Source of the DNA: Halichondria panicea
Taxonomy: Eukaryota > Porifera > Demospongiae > Suberitida > Halichondriidae
Assembly: GCF_963675165.1 (NCBI RefSeq)
Contig: NC_087377.1
Coordinates: forward strand, 130,001 to 194,000
DNA: 64,000 nucleotides
Direction of reading: 5' to 3'
The translations under genes were made by a program, and so were the position numbers. This document shows, piece after piece, positions 24,701-36,726 of the stretch (positions are counted from its first letter, which is position 1; every line of letters starts with the position of its first letter). The notes under the pieces were generated by a model. That model saw only the letters and a list, made by a program, of their open reading frames with translations, was not told the origin of the DNA and did no database searches.

Positions 24701-25107
24701 TAGTTTTGCGTTCTTGTGAGTGGGTTCAATTCACTAGCAATAGTTTTGCGTTCCCGTGAGTGGGTTCAATTCACTAGCAATAGTTTTACGTTCCCGTGAG
24801 TGGGTTCAATTCACTAGCAATAGTTTTAAGTTGCCGTGAGTGGGTTCAATTCACTAGCAATAGTTTTACGTTCCCGTGAGTGGGTTCAATTCACTAGCAA
24901 TAGTTTTACGTTCCCGTGAGTGGGTTCAATTGACTAGCAATAATTTTACGTTCCCGTGAGTGCATGGGTTCAATTCACTAGCAATAGTTTTACGTTCCCG
25001 TGAGTGGGTTCAATTCACTAGCAATAGTTTTACGTTCCCGTGAGTGGGTTCAATTCACTAGCAATAGTTTTGCGTTCCCGTGAGTGGGTTCAATTCACTG
25101 ACAATAG
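21727..25107. repeat. 40-bp satellite (TAGCAATAG type), ~84 copies
   Basis: About 3.4 kb of strictly 40-bp units. Recognisable subtypes carry TACG, TGCG, TACTTTCCCTTG or TAAGTTGCCG at the same position. A 4-bp CATG insertion (GAGTGCATGGGTTCA) marks scattered units, e.g. at about 22,016, 22,946, 23,388 and 23,876. Strings of subtypes recur in the same order, which indicates block amplification of several units at a time. No reading frame. Confidence 0.95.
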
Positions 25108-25345
25108 TTTGTGCTTTTTGCGCTGTACTCCCCTTGCATGTGTGACTGTGTTTTGTAGTTTGTGCTTTTTGCGCTGTACTCCCCCCTTGCATGTGTGACT
25201 GTGTTTTGTAGTTTGTGCTTTTTCCACTGTACTCCCCCCTTGCATGTGTGACTGTTTTTTGTAGTTTGTGCTTTTTGCGCTGTGCTCCTCCCTTGGAGGT
25301 GTGACTGTGTTTTGTAGTTTGTGCTTTTTGCGCTGTACTCCCCAC
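25108..25345. repeat. 53-bp satellite, ~4.5 copies
   Basis: Same unit as elsewhere. All three minus-strand frames are open for 85-99 codons here, because neither the unit nor its phase shifts contain stops in that orientation. Together with 21,337-21,726 it flanks the 40-bp array on both sides. Confidence 0.95.
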
Positions 25346-25865
25346 ACTCACACACACACACTCACAGTGAAGGAGCCTCCATCACAACGCCAGCGATATT
25401 TCCATAGTCATGATGAGGTACGCTAAGGGGTGTGGTCTCAGCTTGTGTGTGGGTGTGTGTGTAACTGTACATTATGCTGCATGTGAAATTGTCATGTACT
25501 ATAATTATATAAATACGACCACTTTCCCTCATCCCCCATTTCTCTGTAGACACGCTGTTTCTTATAATCATGGACACTGATGGGATAAGTTGAAGATAAT
25601 TATTGTCAAGAAAGTAAACACAAGCCCGGCCCGTTACCAAGGAAACATGACAACATTGATCATCATTGAAAATTTTTAGCCTATGCAGTCATAAAAATTA
25701 ATATTGTTGAATTTTTTAATCTCTACTGCTAAAAATTAATTATGACCAAGAGTGCATGCGCTCTTGTTATGACATAATAATAATTATTACAATAAAAGTG
25801 GTAAAGATCATTAACTATATAAGTAAGTAAGAATTATGTGTATTTTATAAACCTTACAGTCCTCA
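25345..25865. other. spacer without firm gene
   Basis: AT-rich. A minus-strand frame at about 25,421-25,363 (HHDYGNIAGVVMEAPSL) ends at a GTGAGT donor and could be an exon, but has no recognised neighbours. Confidence 0.3.
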
Positions 25866-25930
25866 TGAGAACCCGTGTCCTCTCACGAGATCTGATCTAC
25901 TAGCCACACCCTTAACCACTAGGCCACACC
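25864..25930 (-). repeat. tRNA-derived SINE-like fragment
   Basis: The minus strand contains TGGCCTAGTGG (25,926-25,916), a perfect pol III A-box, and 43 bp further on GGGTTCTCATGAGG, a weak B-box. The fold is not a complete tRNA. A second copy of the A-box half lies at 34,848-34,838. In both places it marks the edge of the duplicated Death-domain segment. Confidence 0.5.
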
Positions 25931-26615
25931 CATTCTTCACCAATCTGTGTATTATCAGGAGCTCATAAATAAGTTTAATTTTGATGACAGCTCTCTTCTG
26001 ATGCTACACAGTTACAATACATTTATCATTGATAACATAGCTGGCATGTGCAATTGTGTGGACAGACATTGACTCAACAAAGCATTCACATCAGGTATAA
26101 TTATGGTGGATAGAGTGCTAGTAGACACCACACAAACACTTATAATTGATAAAGAACAAATTAAAAAATAAATGCCATCAGTCACAGTTTATAATGGCTA
26201 GAGGATATTGTCAGGTTAGAGTCACTTGCAGTCTTCCCTTGAGGTCCTCAGCAATGTCAGCTCTATATACTGATAACGGGAGACTCTAGAGCTGTCAACA
26301 AGTCCTCCAGTTGTGGACCACCTTGCAACCACTCTACGAGCATGTGTGTGAAACACTTGGTGACACTGTTGGGTCTTCTGATCTGGCATTCTCCTCAGCT
26401 ATCACCTGCAGTGTACATTGTTATTATAATAGCATCATTCTGCACTATCCAAGTTCTACGGTATATCGGCTGAAATTATGAATCATGTCAAGTTAATTGT
26501 TGAAAGGAACTTGATTCAGTGGCCAACCAATTGCAACTAACATCCAATACAGCCACACACACAACTAAAGAAACAAAACTACTAACAGGGTTTCATACAG
26601 AGGGTACAGATACAG
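25905..26615. repeat. Death-domain segment duplication, copy 1
   Basis: Matches 34,832-35,481 and, after the hAT-like insertion there, 36,727-36,850. Shared text includes GATGCTACACAGTTACAATA and the Death exon. The two copies lie in direct orientation on either side of the KDZ/HMG locus. Confidence 0.85.
26211..26405 (-). pseudogene. Death-domain exon, frameshifted copy
   Basis: Same exon as 35,424-35,239. It has a 5-bp insertion near the start (after GAATGCCAG) and a 4-bp insertion that turns VISRADIAEDL into VIS followed by a stop two codons later. Both lesions are absent from the other copy, so this one is dead. Confidence 0.8.
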
Positions 26616-27044
26616 AGATTGATAGAGGTGGACTTTGGCATATCAGTGATGATATACCTACATGCTGTTTTTGATAATAGAAGAGTGTATCAGAAAACAC
26701 ATGACCATAGCAACCGCAAGTACGGTACAAGGAGGTAAAACGCTTACTGATACCCTGCTTAAGAATGAAGATGTCCTATTCCAGTGGTGTATTCTTGGTG
26801 TTGAAACGAATGATGTAGACTTAAGTTTATTGAGGAAGATCATATCACATGGTTAGCACTGGATAATAGTAGTCTTAAGGTCAGCATGTAAGCTGCAAAG
26901 CATGCAGTAGTGACTATTGACTATAGTCTATACCGAGTTTAATCTAAAGTAGCGAGCTCTTTTATCTATGGGTGCACTGAGCTAGCTATAGCTCCGCAGA
27001 ATCAGGTAGATCTAGATCTATATTCTATAGCTAGCTGGCCGGCC
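26615..27044. other. upstream region of the KDZ gene
   Basis: No gene. Just before the ATG there are short palindromes (AGATCTAGATCT, TAGCTAGCTGGCCGGCCATG). No terminal inverted repeat could be matched to the right side of the locus. Confidence 0.4.
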
Positions 27045-30000
27045 ATGAGCAAGAGAAGGATAAGTGTGAAGCCTAAGTCTCAATCTATCTCCTACTTTGA
27101 AGTATCTCCTTCAAAACGTCGTGCTGTGCATAAAAAATCTCTCTCTTTGTCTGCTGTGCCAGAATCCTCTTCTGTTAATTCTTCCAGCAGTACTAGGTTC
27201 CTCTCCAGTGATAAAAATGAAGCTGAAGAAGTAGATGTACATGGAGCGAGCAGGCCTACTGATGTTATCAGTGGCGACTCTCCAGATGTATTAATCAGTA
27301 GTGAGTGGCATGATCATGATCCAGAGAGCTCGGGGCAGGATGACACCACTTTTCCAGACACAGTGAGCTCAAGTGCTTATGAGAAGCGACAGCAGAAGGC
27401 TGCTGACAACTGGGCTGAAGTGCGTGTCCAGTTGCTACGTGCCAGTGTAGAAACCGGAATTCCTTCCCCTTGTTCTGTGTGTGCCGAGTGTGAAGAACCC
27501 GCTGTTGCAATTTGCCGGGATTGTGGACCACAGGCATACTACTGTGCCAACCATGTGGACTCAGTACACTCTCTGACAAATATTTTTCATCGACCTTTTC
27601 TCTGGAAAGTATGCACTAATCAAACATACTGCTGTACATTTTTGTGATTATTAAATGCATGCGATCTGATTTTACAGAATGGAATGCTTCACCCATACTA
27701 TTTCAAGCAGTCGAGAACCTTTCCAGCACTTCACTGTTGCTGTACAACTTACATAAAAGAAGTTGTTTGTCTTGACCCTAAAGGTATTTGTTTAACTACA
27801 CTGATATAGCCTGTGTCTAAGAATCCAATGACTTAATTACAGGTTGTTTCCAGCATTGTGTGTGCGTAACCTTCTGCAAGTGTGAGCCTGAGGCTGTTAC
27901 TCTTGTGCGGCATAACATGTGGCCAGCGACACCAGCAACTCCCACCCTAGCATTTCATCAGGATCTGCTACTATGGATGGAGTCACTTTTGCTGGAAGGG
28001 TGTATTGGTGTCGATGCTTTTTGTCGTTCTCTTGAATACAAAATTGGAAGAGATATCAGCAAACAAGTATGTGAATTTGATGTCGGTTATACTTATACAT
28101 TAATTGTTGCGCACTGATGAGGTGTACATGTTGCATGCGTCAGCAATCGCTTGAGGTACACACTTTTAATTGTCAGTTATTTTAATCTGTTTATTCTTCT
28201 ATAGCTCCGGAAGATCTATCCTGTCATGATTGATGCGTTTGAAGAATATAGGTAGGGTATATTAATTGTGAAAGAACATAATACGACATATTCACATTAA
28301 CATTCAGGTTCAACAGATATCAACTCGACTGTCTTCTATTTTTGTCTCCTGACTTGAACACTACAGCTATCTGCCCTGCCTGTCCTCAGGTTTGTGGTTT
28401 TGTTATAGCAATTAGACTCTGGCAGCCTATACTTACCTTTTACGTGCAGAGCAATGGAACTCAAATTATATCCATGGATGGTGTATTTGGACTATGTCGG
28501 AAAAAGTCTGCTGGTGTTAGTGTTCGACCACCACTCTTCTCTGGTGTATTCTTTGAGGAACAGCAAGCAGTAGATGAGTTTGTTGCTGATTATGATACAT
28601 TTGGCCAGATAATCGACAAGGTAAGGTTTTAGCGTTATACTTAATTGGTCAAGTGTGAAAACCTGTGCTATACAATTTGGATGTAATCGTTTAAATAGAC
28701 TTTTAGCACATTTCACTCAGTTAATTTTATCCTGGCATTAGGGGTGTCATGAGTTCCTCGCTGGAGACACTTTGCGCTCCAAATCAAGGTACGCAGCTCT
28801 AGATGAAACTGCCGTGTTTGGAAGCATCTGTCGTCATGAGTTTCCCCAAAGATTTCTGAATATGAAGCATGGAGAAAGGTATGTACGTAACATTAAGGTT
28901 TTCAAAAAGAGCATACATGGTGCATTGTTAAAAATTAAGGTATTCTGTATCTTAATTATCTAGACTAGCATATCCTGTGTACCTGCTAAAGAAGGCACAC
29001 CAAAACAAGGGTGACAAGTGTCTGTTGTTACTGTATGATATTGCCTGCTTACTCGAAACTCATCTGAAGTTGTGTCTCAATAGTCAGATCTAATCTTAAT
29101 TAGTACGCACTTATATTTGATTACTTCTCCAGAATCGTGGACATCTTGACATGTTAGAAAAGACAACATTAGGAGTGCCAATTTTTCATGTCTATGGGCA
29201 TTGTGCATTCTGTCAGGTAAGAAGAAAGATGCCAAAGCTGTGTGTTAATAACTTACTGTTGTATTATACATGTAGCTGACATATTCACCTAGAGTCCTAA
29301 CTGGATGCGGACTTACTGATGGTGAAGCTATGGAGAGACTGTGGTCATATCTAAGAAGATTTGCTAAATCCACCAAAGAAATGCGACCATCTCATCGCAT
29401 TGATGTCCTTACCTCAGCTCTATTACATTATGCATCAAGAGTACGTCTTAATCTAGGTTTGTTTTTTGTTAGGGCTACCTTAATATTAGCTCTCAGCACT
29501 AGTTGGTATGCACCTATGTATGCTTTGCATAAAGGGAAAAAAAGTGCTAATTCTTGTATACGTAGGGGCATCGTTAGTCAAAAGGCTGAAGAACGCCCAA
29601 AACACTCAACATAGTGCAACAGAGGACTTATCAAAGCTAATCAATGAGTCAAATGGTTAGACGTAGTCAAGAATAAAGTTTGTGAATTTTGTGCACTTTT
29701 ATATTGCACCTTCAGGTACACTGACGGAGTCATCAGCTGAACAATTGCAGAAACAACAACACGGGCTGTTCGCAAGGAGTCAAACTGATCTGAGTGAGCA
29801 TTAATTATCAGATGATTGTATCAAAATCGTGATGAAACTTTGACAGGTTTCGGGCAACGTCACAAAACCTTTCAGAACATCCTTCATATTGCTCGCGAGC
29901 GTAGGTTTTTAATATCTACCAAAGCGAGATACGCTGGTAAGAATGTTAGTCAGCACAATCATGTAATTATATAAATAATAGTTAAGTAATAATTATGATT

Positions 30001-30809
30001 TAGAAGCCCAAAGAGCTGGTTGTATAGTATACCGAACGTAGTGAGGGTTCTACTAGCCCTAAGGGCTTCTAAATTATGTGGAAACTTCCTAAACAGCTAG
30101 TGTCTAAGCATTAATTTTATTTTTATTATAGCAACCATGATTCTCTAGCCAATCAGATTTTGATCTACATGATTTTCTAAGTTGGATAGAACACTACCTT
30201 TAGCCAATCAGATTGTAGTATGTATGCATGCTAACATGATCTATGTACTATGTTACAGATGGTCAATCGATTGCTGCACGCCTTGCAAAGAAGATATCAT
30301 CAAGTACGAGTACGCTGAAACGAACAGTGAGCAGATTTAATGGTATGCGTCATGATCAATTTGAAGGAGTAGCATACCATCTGCCAGCCAATTTGAATTG
30401 GGAGACAGTTTCCAATTTGGAAGAATTGTCTACGTTGGAGGTCGCGTCGGCTGGAAATTGTACCATTCCCATTCATTTGTGGATAAAAGTTGTGAGAGCG
30501 TGTAATATGAAGGAAAGGGCAACGGAAGAAGTGAAGATGATAATGGAAGAAATTAATACTGTTGCCAACAACCTGAAATACGAGCATTCCGTAATAAGTC
30601 GTCATATACAGGATATCGCCACATCTGATAGTCTGTCTCTGTTTCAGAAAGGTTGCCTTAACCTTTTGCATCGAAGATTATTACTTTGCGAATCTTATTT
30701 AATTACGTTTTCCAGAACAGTTAACCAGTATCATACTGTAGAGCTACCTGATACGAGCTTATTAGGTCCAGATGGTTCATTTTTTTACAATTGTCAAATT
30801 AATTCATGA
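27045..30809 (+). CDS. KDZ-superfamily (Kyakuja-Dileera-Zisupton) transposase
   Basis: About 14 exons, ~820 residues. Exon 1 (27,045-27,608) starts at a real ATG, is Ser-rich and ends in a Cys/His cluster (CSVCAECEEPAVAICRDCG, YYCANHVDSVH) typical of KDZ N-termini. Following exons (27,678-27,783; 27,843-28,066; 28,205-28,251; 28,308-28,389; 28,450-28,620; 28,742-28,878; 28,964-29,068; 29,133-29,216; 29,276-29,439; smaller ones to 29,936; 30,259-30,809) carry ISMDGVFGL (first Asp), LLLYDIACLL (second Asp), HVYGHCAFCQ and GLTDGEAMERLWSYLR (Glu), the KDZ catalytic signature. Splice phases agree except exon 8/9, where I found no in-phase GT donor, so one lesion is possible. No frame-breaking stop elsewhere. 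Confidence 0.88.
30001..30075. mobile_element. 75-bp MITE-like hairpin in KDZ intron
   Basis: Ends TTTAGAAGCCCAAAGAGCTGG and the complement TTTAGAAGCCCTTAGGGCTAG face each other around CCGAACGTAGTGAGGG. It lies inside the intron before the last KDZ exon. Confidence 0.55.
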
Positions 30810-31318
30810 ACATGATTACCCTTCCGTTACTGATATTATTTGTACAGACAGTAGTAGTGACGATGATTCTGACGTGGACAATTGAACACTTATCTTTTTT
30901 ATGTACTTTAATTAATAATTTATTAATCACACTTATAGCTATAGGCAGTCATTATTTCTTAAACATCAATGCCTTTTATAAATTGAAGTCAAGGCTATTA
31001 TAAGTCAACCGAACGCATGCATAATTATAAGTGACAACATTATATGAATATGAACTGCATAATAAATAGTTTTGACAATTATATATATAGTCCTAAACTC
31101 GGACATAAATTATTATCTATGTCATACATACAATTGTACATACATAATTATATACGTACGTACAAACAATAATAACGTAATCTTACTTACGTATACAGTA
31201 CACAAGATAGAGAGAATATAGAATCGCGAATAAAATGGAAGGAAACCTTTACCATTCCTATTACAATTGTATATACAATAATTATAACAATTATCATAGT
31301 AGTTTTATAGTCAGCTGG
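30810..31318. other. convergent intergenic region
   Basis: 509 bp between the stop codons of the KDZ gene and the HMG-box gene. Very AT-rich with AATTAATAATTTATTAAT and repeated ATAATTATA; several AATAAA-like strings on both strands could end either transcript. No other feature seen. Confidence 0.5.
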
Positions 31319-32785
31319 TTATTTACGTTTGCGATTAGTTCTTGTATGAAGTGGGGAGACATCAGCTACGTTTGATATCATACTGCTCGGCCATTCCACG
31401 ATGATCCCTGTGCTCAATTTATTTTCCCCCAAAGCATCTTCAAACCAAGCTTCAGCACCAACTTGTACAACATCCACAACGGAAAGCGTTTCACAATCTT
31501 TTTGGCAAGGACGACCATGAATGGTTTTATGTACACCAGGAAGCACTGTACCTGTTGCAACAATACTTCCATCTCTGCCTTTCATAAAAATCGTACTGAC
31601 GGTATCAGTGTTAGAAATAGCTTGATTGGACAAGATTCCAGAAGGTGTTGCTTTGGTTGTAGTTTTAGTGGTTGATTTCTTCACAGTGGAAATAACAGCT
31701 TTGGATGTAGTAGATGAGGTGGTGTTGATTGGGTTTGCGTTTGTTGAGGTAACATTGAATGAGCTGGAATTTGTGTTGAGACTGGTTGTACTTGACGAGG
31801 CTGCAGTGGCTGGGGTAGCAAATTGTTTCTTGGACAAGTCATCTGTATAGTAATAATTAGAGAAACGAGGTGTACAGTTTGTCGTGCACACAAAGCAATC
31901 AGTTTTACGTAATCAAATAATGGTATCTACATTACATTTACTTATAAAGCCTTACCATACAGAAAGTAGGAGCTGAAGGATGACAGGATTGCAGGGTGAG
32001 ATTGAAGAAATTTTTTCCCATCTGTGGTTCCCACACTTAAAACCTTTTTATCAACAACATCATTGTAGCCATCTCACAACCAAGTGATTGCAGCAGATTG
32101 GCCTGTATAAGTGCACAAGGTAAATATAGCCACATGTTAGGGTTTAGTGTGTTGTCTACATTATAGGCATTATATCATTTATAAGCCCGCCTCATAGTAA
32201 AAGTAATTATTTCCTTAGCTCACATAAATTGGACCTGTCGCAACATCATAATAATTATGTTCACAAAATTAATTTTAGGTGATAAAATATAATATTATAT
32301 GTGCCGTCTACGTGCACATACAGTACTCACAACACCTACATCTCCCTGATGTCTCTTAGCAACCCGAACAATGAGCTACCTCTTTTTTTCCGGTGTTAGT
32401 TCCTCCTCATCCTCCTGCTCATTGCTACCCTCAATATCTTTTGCTACTACATTGTACTTTTCCTTATCAGCAGTGCTGATTTTTCTCCAAGCCTCTGCCA
32501 TCAATTTTGATTTATCTGAGAGAGTCTTCCCTTTGAGATCTAATATAATCGTGCATTTGCTGAATAGTGAGTGAATGCACAACTTTTATATACGGCATGC
32601 ATGTCATTAAAATAAACTATCCACCATAAAATCTACGTACCTTGTTGTTTGTGAAACTCTTTACTGAAGCCAGAGGCCTGCCTTAATTTCCTACGTGTGG
32701 ACAGCTTTTTAGTTCTAGCACGAGGAACAGTGTCACAATGAGAGCTGGTGTGCCGTTTCTTGTGATTGTTTATCCAATACTGCAT
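31319..32785 (-). CDS. HMG-box protein with Ser/Thr-rich linker and unknown C-terminal domain
   Basis: Exons: 32,785-32,641 (starts MQYWINNHKKRH; ends RQASGFSKEFHKQQ), 32,539-32,381 (DLKGKTLSDKSKLMAEAWRK, ISTADKEKYNVV, acidic EQEDEEELTPEKKR), possibly a tiny exon near 32,330, about 32,075-31,957 (DKKVLSVGTTDGKKFLQSHP) and 31,842-31,319. The first two exons join in phase into one HMG-box fold (S-G-F-x-x-E-F ... W-R-x-I-S-x-x-x-K-E-K-Y), which bends DNA. The last exon is Ser/Thr/Asn-rich, then has GSIVATGTVLPGVHKTIHG and GIIVEWPSSMI and ends with a basic RTNRKRK. The C-terminal part recalls small second-ORF proteins of plant transposons, an impression only. It faces the KDZ gene and may be its partner. 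Confidence 0.6.
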
Positions 32786-32831
32786 GTATGCATGTGCGTA
32801 TTTAGTTTTGGTAGTGTGTATGTTGCTGTAC

Positions 32832-33721
<890 letters not shown>

Positions 33722-34203
33722 GTCACGTGACCAAAATTGCTGTCCAAAGCGCAATGCTTACTTGGCAATTTTTTGGACATAAGCAGACGGTAAGAGATGT
33801 AGAGAGTATTTGTATAGCTAGAAATTAATTGTATATAGGGGCTAGACGAAGTTTAATCACAAATGCATGTATTTGATGACAGCTTGTTAGTGACAATGTA
33901 CATTTTTGACGTATAGGTATCAGATATGGACCGCATACCTAAAAAGAAGTCTAAGGCATCCAAAGCTACAAGCAAGCTCAAGACTCCTTAAAAAGTCGAC
34001 ATAACTGTTACAACTTATCCCGATCTTCAACCTTTCCTAAATATGATTGTGCTAATCCTATACACAATTACTTTCTAGCTATATAAATACTCTCTACATC
34101 TCTAAGTGACTGCTTATGTTCAAAAAAGATCCTAAAACAGTTTAGCAGAATGTGCATATATACCAAGAAAGCATTGCGCTTTCTGCAATTTTGGTCACGT
34201 GAC
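33722..34203. mobile_element. 482-bp fold-back transposon with ~120-bp inverted ends
   Basis: The left arm GTCACGTGACCAAAATTGC continues as a long inverted repeat of the right arm. Further matches are AAAGCGCAATGCTT, ACATAAGCAG and GAGATGTAGAGAGTATTT up to CTATATAGCTAG-type sequence around 33,830 and 34,075. Each terminus contains the palindrome GTCACGTGAC. No clear target duplication. Non-autonomous. Confidence 0.8.
33926..33991 (+). other. 21-codon lysine-rich ORF inside the fold-back element
   Basis: After GGTATCAG (possible acceptor) an ATG opens MDRIPKKKSKASKATSKLK and closes after two more codons. It is strongly basic and NLS-like. It could be a captured exon end or chance; nothing else in the element codes. 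Confidence 0.2.
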
Positions 34204-34831
34204 GTCAGCCTACAAGGTAACTAACCAGTTGACTATGATCAATACTGTTACTAAGCAGCGTACATACAGACTAGCCGACTAACAATGTGCACACAGTGAC
34301 TAGCCTGACTATATCATAATACTGACTATAGAGCATATCGCATATATAGCACGACCAGACTCAATTTTAGAGACTGCATGTATACATCATCCTGATACCA
34401 ATGTTGACAGGTCAATCTCACGTTTATAGTATTTAATGTCAAGCCAGTCTCAGTAGCATGCAGCAGCTTGTCGAGCATTCAGAGTGTTCTGTCCACAACT
34501 GTGCATCCCTTCTTCAAATTTCCTCACAAGAAATTCTCTCTGGGATATTGTGATCACTGTTCGGGAAGTCATGATTCTACTGATCACTAGCACTGTACTA
34601 CGTACGTACTCTCCACCTTGTACCAACCAGCTGTGTTGTCCAGTCCATGATCCAGTAGTACTAGTGCAGTGCAGTGCAAACCGTGTGCAGGTATATCTTG
34701 AGTTCACAGGTCAAGTGATCTGACTATAACCAGCCTTGACTACATGCAGTGCCAATGCTGACCATAAGACTACTATTAACCAGTGCTGACCCATGCGAAT
34801 GGGGCCGGACGTGAGGTCGCGGCCTATAATC
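34204..34831. other. spacer without firm gene
   Basis: Short echoes of ACTATGACCAATACTG and GTGACTAGCC resemble the degenerate tandem at 33.2 kb. No supportable coding region. Confidence 0.35.
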
Positions 34832-34895
34832 GGTTAACCACTAGGCCACACCCATTCTTCACCAATCTGTGTTTTATCAGGAGCTCAGTTTAATT

Positions 34896-34995
34896 TAGCC
34901 TCGATCCCAGGCCGAGTTTTCGCTTTTATAACGGTTAGGCAAAGTTGTTTGCCTAACCGTTATAAAAGCGAAAACTCGGCCTGGGATCGAGGCTA
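34896..34995. mobile_element. 100-bp near-perfect palindromic MITE with 9-bp TSD
   Basis: The element reads TAGCCTCGATCCCAGGCC inward from both ends, with only a 4-bp GTTG loop at the centre. AGTTTAATT is duplicated at 34,887-34,895 and 34,996-35,004, and the empty site is preserved at 25,973-25,985. A decayed relative lies at 12,183-12,270 and a half-copy end at about 57,882-57,900. The near identity of the arms implies recent insertion. Confidence 0.92.
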
Positions 34996-35238
34996 AGTTT
35001 AATTTTGATGACGGCTCTCTTCTGATGCTACACAGTTACAATACATTTATCATTGATAACATAGCTGGCATGTGCAATTGTGTGGACAGACATTGACTCA
35101 ACAAAGCATTCACATCAGGTATAATTATGGTGGATAGAGTGCTAGTAGTCACCACACAAACACTTATAATTGATAAAGAACAAATTAATTAAAAAATAAA
35201 TACCATCAGTCACAGTTTATAATGGCTAGAGAATATTG

Positions 35239-35424
35239 TCAGGTTAGAGTCACTTGCAATCTTCCCTTGAGGTCCTCAGCAATGTCAGCTCTACTGATAA
35301 CGGGAGACTCTAGAGCTGTCAACAAGTCCTCCAGTTGTGGACCACCTTGCAACCACTCTACGAGCATGTGTGTGAAACACTTGGTGACACTGTTGGGTCT
35401 TCTGGCATTCTCCTCAGCTATCAC
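35239..35424 (-). CDS. C-terminal Death-domain exon (partial gene)
   Basis: Follows a CACTGCAG acceptor and encodes VIAEENARRPNSVTKCF, MLVEWLQGGPQLEDLLTALE and SRADIAEDLKGRLQVTLT-stop. This is the second half of a Death domain (W-L-x-G ... W/L-E-D-L-L-x-A-L-x-S-P ... A-x-D-L), a six-helix adaptor module for homotypic immune or apoptotic signalling. The first half should lie upstream at higher coordinates but was not found next to the hAT-like insertion. It is the intact counterpart of 26,405-26,211. Confidence 0.7.
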   Translation of the reverse strand: MIAEENARRPNSVTKCFTHMLVEWLQGGPQLEDLLTALESPVISRADIAEDLKGRLQVTLT

Positions 35425-35481
35425 CTGCAGTGTACATTGTTATTATAATGACATCATTCTGCACTATCCAAGTTCTACGGT

Positions 35482-36726
35482 TAGCGATGTCAGACCGATT
35501 TTCATTTTTGCTATTTCTAACTTTTATGTATTACTATCTCTTTTGAACACTCTAGGCAAACCAGAAAACTTTATTGCACTGGATTTGTTCAAGCGAATGC
35601 AGAGATACAGCTTTTTGAAGAACACTAGTCAGGGAAAAATTCATACAAAAATTTACCGCATTTTAATGTACTTGGGCGGGACTTATGAAATTTGTTGTTA
35701 ATACCGGAAATGATCTTAAAGTATCATAATCTGCTGAACTGCTTGGTCTATTCTCTTTTAAAAAAGTATGAAATGGACACTCAGGACTCAGGAGTTAATA
35801 TTGTAACCATTAATTTTGATATCTATTTTATGAAGTTTATAATGTTTCTGTAATGTATATCTTTATGATGTCCCTATAATAGTATGATGTCTCCTGCTTC
35901 AGAGAGTTCTTTTGGATTTAAAGTAACCATGCATGCTATCTTTTCAGTATAATTTATTGTATCATGTTTCAGAACTCTCATCAATGTCCACCTTACGCTT
36001 GTATATCTGTTTCTTGATCTTTATAAGCAACTTTTCTGTCAATTTCATTTGGTCTAAATAATTCATTTTTAGTGTGACGTAGATTTAAGGCCATACAACT
36101 ATAAATCTATGATACAACTCTGTTGACAGCTTCTACAGTAGATTACTCTTGTCTTTTTTGTGTGCAAATTGAATCAGTTCTTGTAATTTAATAGATTACA
36201 TTGTTGTCCCTGGAATTCTCTCCAATCTTTCTTGTTTCTTTTCAACAGAGGCTTTCAGATTGCTTCAATAATTACTTTCAGTAACTTCTAAGAAATAAAT
36301 ACATCTATTGGTACACTTGGCTTGATTTTACTGCATTTCTATTCTCAGCTCCACCCATCTATCCATGCAATATGTGATTCCGCAAGAAATAAAAGCTTAT
36401 TGTAGCAACTTTTTGCATACTCTGGAGAGAGTTAGAGATGAAAGACATGCTCACTTGTGTTTTTGTTCATTTTCATGTTTGGTTGCCAAAATGATGATCA
36501 CCTTTGAGAAAAAATCACACACAAAACAAGCATTAAATGCTAAAATCATAAAAAACTGTTATAAAAATCAAATTCTACGCTATTTTTTACCCCTGGGAAC
36601 AGCTGTTGTTTGCTAGACTCTTCCAGGGCTTGCGGAAAGCCCTTCTTGGTCACTCACTTTCTGGTCCCGTTTTTGAATTACTGTACGAAAATACCCCCAC
36701 GCACTACTTCTGGTCTGACATCTCTA
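35482..36726. mobile_element. hAT-like non-autonomous transposon (1,245 bp)
   Basis: The uninterrupted site at about 26,455-26,465 gives the limits. CTACGGT is present at 35,475-35,481 and 36,727-36,733 (7 bp, 8 with one mismatch). Ends are TAGCGATGTCAGACC and, complemented, TAGAGATGTCAGACC, matching 14 of 15 and fitting the T/C-A-G-x-G start of hAT ends. The inside is AT-rich without a transposase frame. The right ~245 bp recur at 15,030-15,285. Confidence 0.85.

Larger units (their letters stand above)
20525..25345. repeat. repeat module, copy III (right part missing)
   Basis: It contains leader, intact small gene, 53-bp array, a very long 40-bp array and a second 53-bp array, then ends at about 25,345 in unrelated CA-rich sequence. 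The spacer, the GC-rich array, the terminal exon block and the minisatellite are absent. Copy II has exactly the opposite half. Confidence 0.8.

Noticed and set aside
21727-25107. CRISPR array
   Set aside because: Units are contiguous 40-mers with no unique spacers, in a eukaryotic intron-bearing context.
25864-25930. Functional tRNA gene
   Set aside because: Only the A-box is good; the B-box is poor and the arms do not pair into a cloverleaf.
26658-26856. 64- and 61-codon frames on opposite strands
   Set aside because: No homologue in the duplicate segment, no splice signals and no recognisable motif.
35222-35701. 159-codon plus-strand frame
   Set aside because: It reads antisense through the Death exon and continues into the hAT-like element; the minus-strand Death exon explains the conserved part.
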